A stretch of 64,000 nt of DNA, from NCBI GenBank assembly GCA_937926175.1, contig CALANV010000030.1:1-64000 (forward strand), given 5' to 3'. Position 1 is the stretch's first letter, and every line of letters begins with the position of its first letter. Source of the DNA: an uncultured Rhodospirillales bacterium. Lineage in GTDB: Bacteria; Pseudomonadota; Alphaproteobacteria; CACIAM-22H2. Of this stretch, positions 62,196 to 64,000 are shown piece after piece. Below the pieces are notes generated by a model. It saw nothing but the letters and a program-made list of their open reading frames with translations. It was not told the DNA's origin and ran no database searches. The position numbers and the translations under genes were made by a program.

Positions 62196-63233
62196 CTATT
62201 CGATCGCGGCCGGCGCCTTGCGGGCCGCGGCGATGCGCGCCTGATACAAGCCGTCGGCGCCCGAGGGAAGTGCTGCCATCGGGTCGGTTCGCCGCGTGAG
62301 CATCCAGTGGGCGACGTCGCGGTGGACGACCGGCGCCTGCAGGTCCCGCAGCAGCATATGGTAACCGTTGGGGTAGATCGCCACGCGGCGGTGGCTGGGC
62401 GCTGCCGGCGGCAGGCGGTCAAGCATGATCTCGATATGCTCGGGCGGGATCAGGTCGTCGCGCTGGCCGATGAGGATCAGGGCATCGATGTCGAACGACG
62501 GCGCGGCCGCCAACGCATCGTCCATCAGATCGATGAGACCGTAGAAGGCATCGATCCGCGTCTCCTTGATGACGAGCGGGTCGCGGGCCAGCGCGCGCAG
62601 CATCTCGATGTTGTCCGAGGGATGAAAGCCCAGATTCGGCGGCGGTCGTCCGGCGAGCCAGGGTACCGTGTGCGCCATCAGCCACAGGCCGATCCGGCCG
62701 AACACGTTGATCGTCTCGCGCCCGCGCACGGCCGGCGCGGTCAGAACGGCGCCATCAACGCCGTCCAACCGGCCGCGCGCGGCGGCGGCAAGGATGACGG
62801 CGCCGCCCATGCTCTCGCCGACGACGAACACGGGCTTGCCGGGATGGCGCGCCTTGACCAGCCGGATCGCCGTCGCGAGGTCGGCGACCAACGTCTCGGT
62901 ACCGGGCCACATACCGCGGTCCGGTGCCTTGCCGAAGCCCCGCTGATCGTAGGCATAGGTCGCAATACCGTGCTGGCCCCACGACTTCGCCGGCATCGCA
63001 AACGCGTTCGAATAGTCGTTGAAACCGTGGAGGCCGATGACGACGGCCTGCACCTCGCCGTCGGGCAGCCACGCGCGCAGGGGCAGAATGGCCCGGTCCG
63101 GCATGACCATGGCGTCGGTGAGCAGGTACGGCTCGCCCGCGACCGGGCCCATCGGCGCGACTCGCGGCGCGCACGCGCCCGCAAGCGCGACCAGAACCAG
63201 GGTCACGACCGCCCGCCACCCCCGTGCGATCAT
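62196..63233 (-). CDS. Lysophospholipase-like alpha/beta hydrolase lipoprotein
   Basis: The 345-residue protein has a lipoprotein signal peptide ending in the lipobox LAGAC (Cys21). The alpha/beta hydrolase domain shows GLHGFNDYSNAF (oxyanion loop), YDQRGFG and FVVGESMGGAVIL with nucleophile Ser; GQRDDLIPPEH should hold the acid and YPNGYHMLL the His. The pattern matches monoacylglycerol lipase/lysophospholipase L2-type serine hydrolases. It is probably anchored in a membrane. The ATG overlaps the upstream ABC gene's stop (ATGA). Confidence 0.88.
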   Translation of the reverse strand: MIARGWRAVVTLVLVALAGACAPRVAPMGPVAGEPYLLTDAMVMPDRAILPLRAWLPDGEVQAVVIGLHGFNDYSNAFAMPAKSWGQHGIATYAYDQRGFGKAPDRGMWPGTETLVADLATAIRLVKARHPGKPVFVVGESMGGAVILAAAARGRLDGVDGAVLTAPAVRGRETINVFGRIGLWLMAHTVPWLAGRPPPNLGFHPSDNIEMLRALARDPLVIKETRIDAFYGLIDLMDDALAAAPSFDIDALILIGQRDDLIPPEHIEIMLDRLPPAAPSHRRVAIYPNGYHMLLRDLQAPVVHRDVAHWMLTRRTDPMAALPSGADGLYQARIAAARKAPAAIE

Positions 63234-64000
63234 GCCGCGTCCTCGGCCGCATGGTCGCCGGAACGGCGGGTAAGCTCGAGGAAGATGTCTTCGAGATCGC
63301 TTTCTTCGGTCGACAGGTCGACGATGCCGAATCCGGACCCGCGGATGGCGTCGAGCAGTTCGTCGATCCGCGTCCGGCTCGGCTCGTAACGGAAAACGAG
63401 CCGGCGTCCGCCCTCGTGGACGGGTGCGAAGCGGGCGAGCGCCGACGGCACGGCGTCAATGTCCCGGTCGACGGTCACGCGCAGCGTCTTGCTGTCGACG
63501 CGCGCGAGCAGCCCGGCCTTGGTGTCGAGCGCGACCAAGCGACCGTGATTGATGATCGCGATCCGGTCGCAGAGTTCCTCGGCCTCTTCCAGGTAATGGG
63601 TGGTCAACAGCACGGTCGTGCCGCGCGCGTTGAGCTCGCGGACATAGGCCCACAGATGCTGCCGCAGCTCGACGTCGACGCCGGCGGTCGGCTCGTCGAG
63701 CACCAGAACTGGCGGCGCGTGGACGAGCGCCTTGGCGACGAGGAGTCGCCGCCGCATGCCGCCCGACAACGTGCGGGAATAGGCATTGGCCTTGTCGGCG
63801 AGGCCGACGGCGTGAAGGATTTCCTCGGTCCGCCGCTCGGCCTTCGGCACGCCGTAAAGGCCGGCCTGCACGTCCAGGAGCTCGCGCGGCGTGAAGAATG
63901 GATCGAGGTTGAGCTCCTGCGGCACGACGCCGATCGCGGCGCGGCTGCCGCGCGGATCCTGGTCGATGTCGATATCCCAGATACGCACGCGCCCCGAGGT
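63230..64000 (-). CDS. ABC-2 type exporter ATP-binding protein (5' end outside window)
   Basis: The visible C-terminal 256 or so residues belong to an ABC exporter ATPase. Signature TLSGGMRRRLLVAKALVHAP and Walker B VLVLDEPTAGVDVELRQHLW are present. IGVVPQELNLDPFFTPRELL is the Q-loop. The C-terminal ESDLEDIFLELTRR matches the DrrA/NodI-like subgroup. The reading frame runs to the window edge, so Walker A lies beyond it. It is translationally coupled to the lysophospholipase gene. Confidence 0.88.
   Translation of the reverse strand, partial: TSGRVRIWDIDIDQDPRGSRAAIGVVPQELNLDPFFTPRELLDVQAGLYGVPKAERRTEEILHAVGLADKANAYSRTLSGGMRRRLLVAKALVHAPPVLVLDEPTAGVDVELRQHLWAYVRELNARGTTVLLTTHYLEEAEELCDRIAIINHGRLVALDTKAGLLARVDSKTLRVTVDRDIDAVPSALARFAPVHEGGRRLVFRYEPSRTRIDELLDAIRGSGFGIVDLSTEESDLEDIFLELTRRSGDHAAEDAA

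Overview
The window is about 66-68% G+C. It is dense with protein genes (roughly 64 supported here), has one tRNA gene, and shows no prophage, insertion sequence or CRISPR array. Gene content points to an alphaproteobacterium, probably of the Hyphomicrobiales (Rhizobiales) type: an msbA-DUF374-waaA-lpxK-lpxL lipid A cluster, DUF2934 and DUF3775 proteins, a fused MrpA/MrpB antiporter subunit, a urt-ure-hupE urea cluster, and NodIJ-like export genes. I cannot name a genus.

Layout. 1-3.9 kb: the end of an unknown gene, a GMC oxidoreductase, two hydrophilic proteins, a cluster of palindromic repeats and a UdgX-type uracil-DNA-binding protein. 4.3-10.0 kb: lipid A export and assembly (msbA, DUF374 acyltransferase, waaA, lpxK, lpxL), largely translationally coupled. 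10.2-16.6 kb: housekeeping genes (zinc ribbon, M23 peptidase, xseA, purD) and an MBL hydrolase / beta-carbonic anhydrase / VOC trio. 16.5-20.5 kb: a pdxA2-type dehydrogenase and a four-carbon acid-sugar kinase (likely threonate/erythronate catabolism) beside a Kef-like antiporter with a cyclic-nucleotide domain. 20.8-28.5 kb: small enzymes, an outer-membrane beta-barrel with a clear terminator, tadA, a GATase, a pseudouridine synthase, rsmD and several small proteins. 28.7-30.8 kb: uncharacterised proteins, including a convergent PAS-like/GNAT-like pair.

30.9-42.4 kb is one minus-strand block, urtABCDE-ureDABCEFG-hupE. It imports urea, hydrolyses it, and matures the nickel enzyme. A near-consensus sigma-54 (-24/-12) element and a leader hairpin precede urtA, implying nitrogen control. 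An RRM RNA-binding protein and an HPP-family membrane protein lie just upstream. 44.1-49.0 kb: a NodIJ-like ABC exporter, an RTX-like gene broken by an amber codon, an Ada zinc-domain/2OG-Fe(II) oxygenase pair and a DUF3775 protein. 49.2-51.0 kb: a PII-like protein with two DUF1538 membrane proteins, preceded by a compact array of repeats. 51.3-55.4 kb: a tandem universal stress protein and a P-type cation ATPase. 55.5-61.6 kb: an Mrp cation/proton antiporter operon (AB fused, C, D, E, F, G) with stop/start overlaps throughout. 62.0-64.0 kb: tRNA-Arg(CCG), a lipoprotein lysophospholipase and an ABC ATPase cut by the window edge.

Recurring themes are nitrogen economy (urea import, urease, PII, sigma-54), envelope building, ion homeostasis and nucleic-acid repair (UdgX, XseA, Ada/2OG oxygenase). 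No wholly unknown large system is obvious. The most promising poorly characterised units are the DUF1538-DUF1538-PII operon with its repeat-rich promoter region, the Ada-domain/2OG-oxygenase pair, the RRM-HPP pair, and the PAS/GNAT-like pair.
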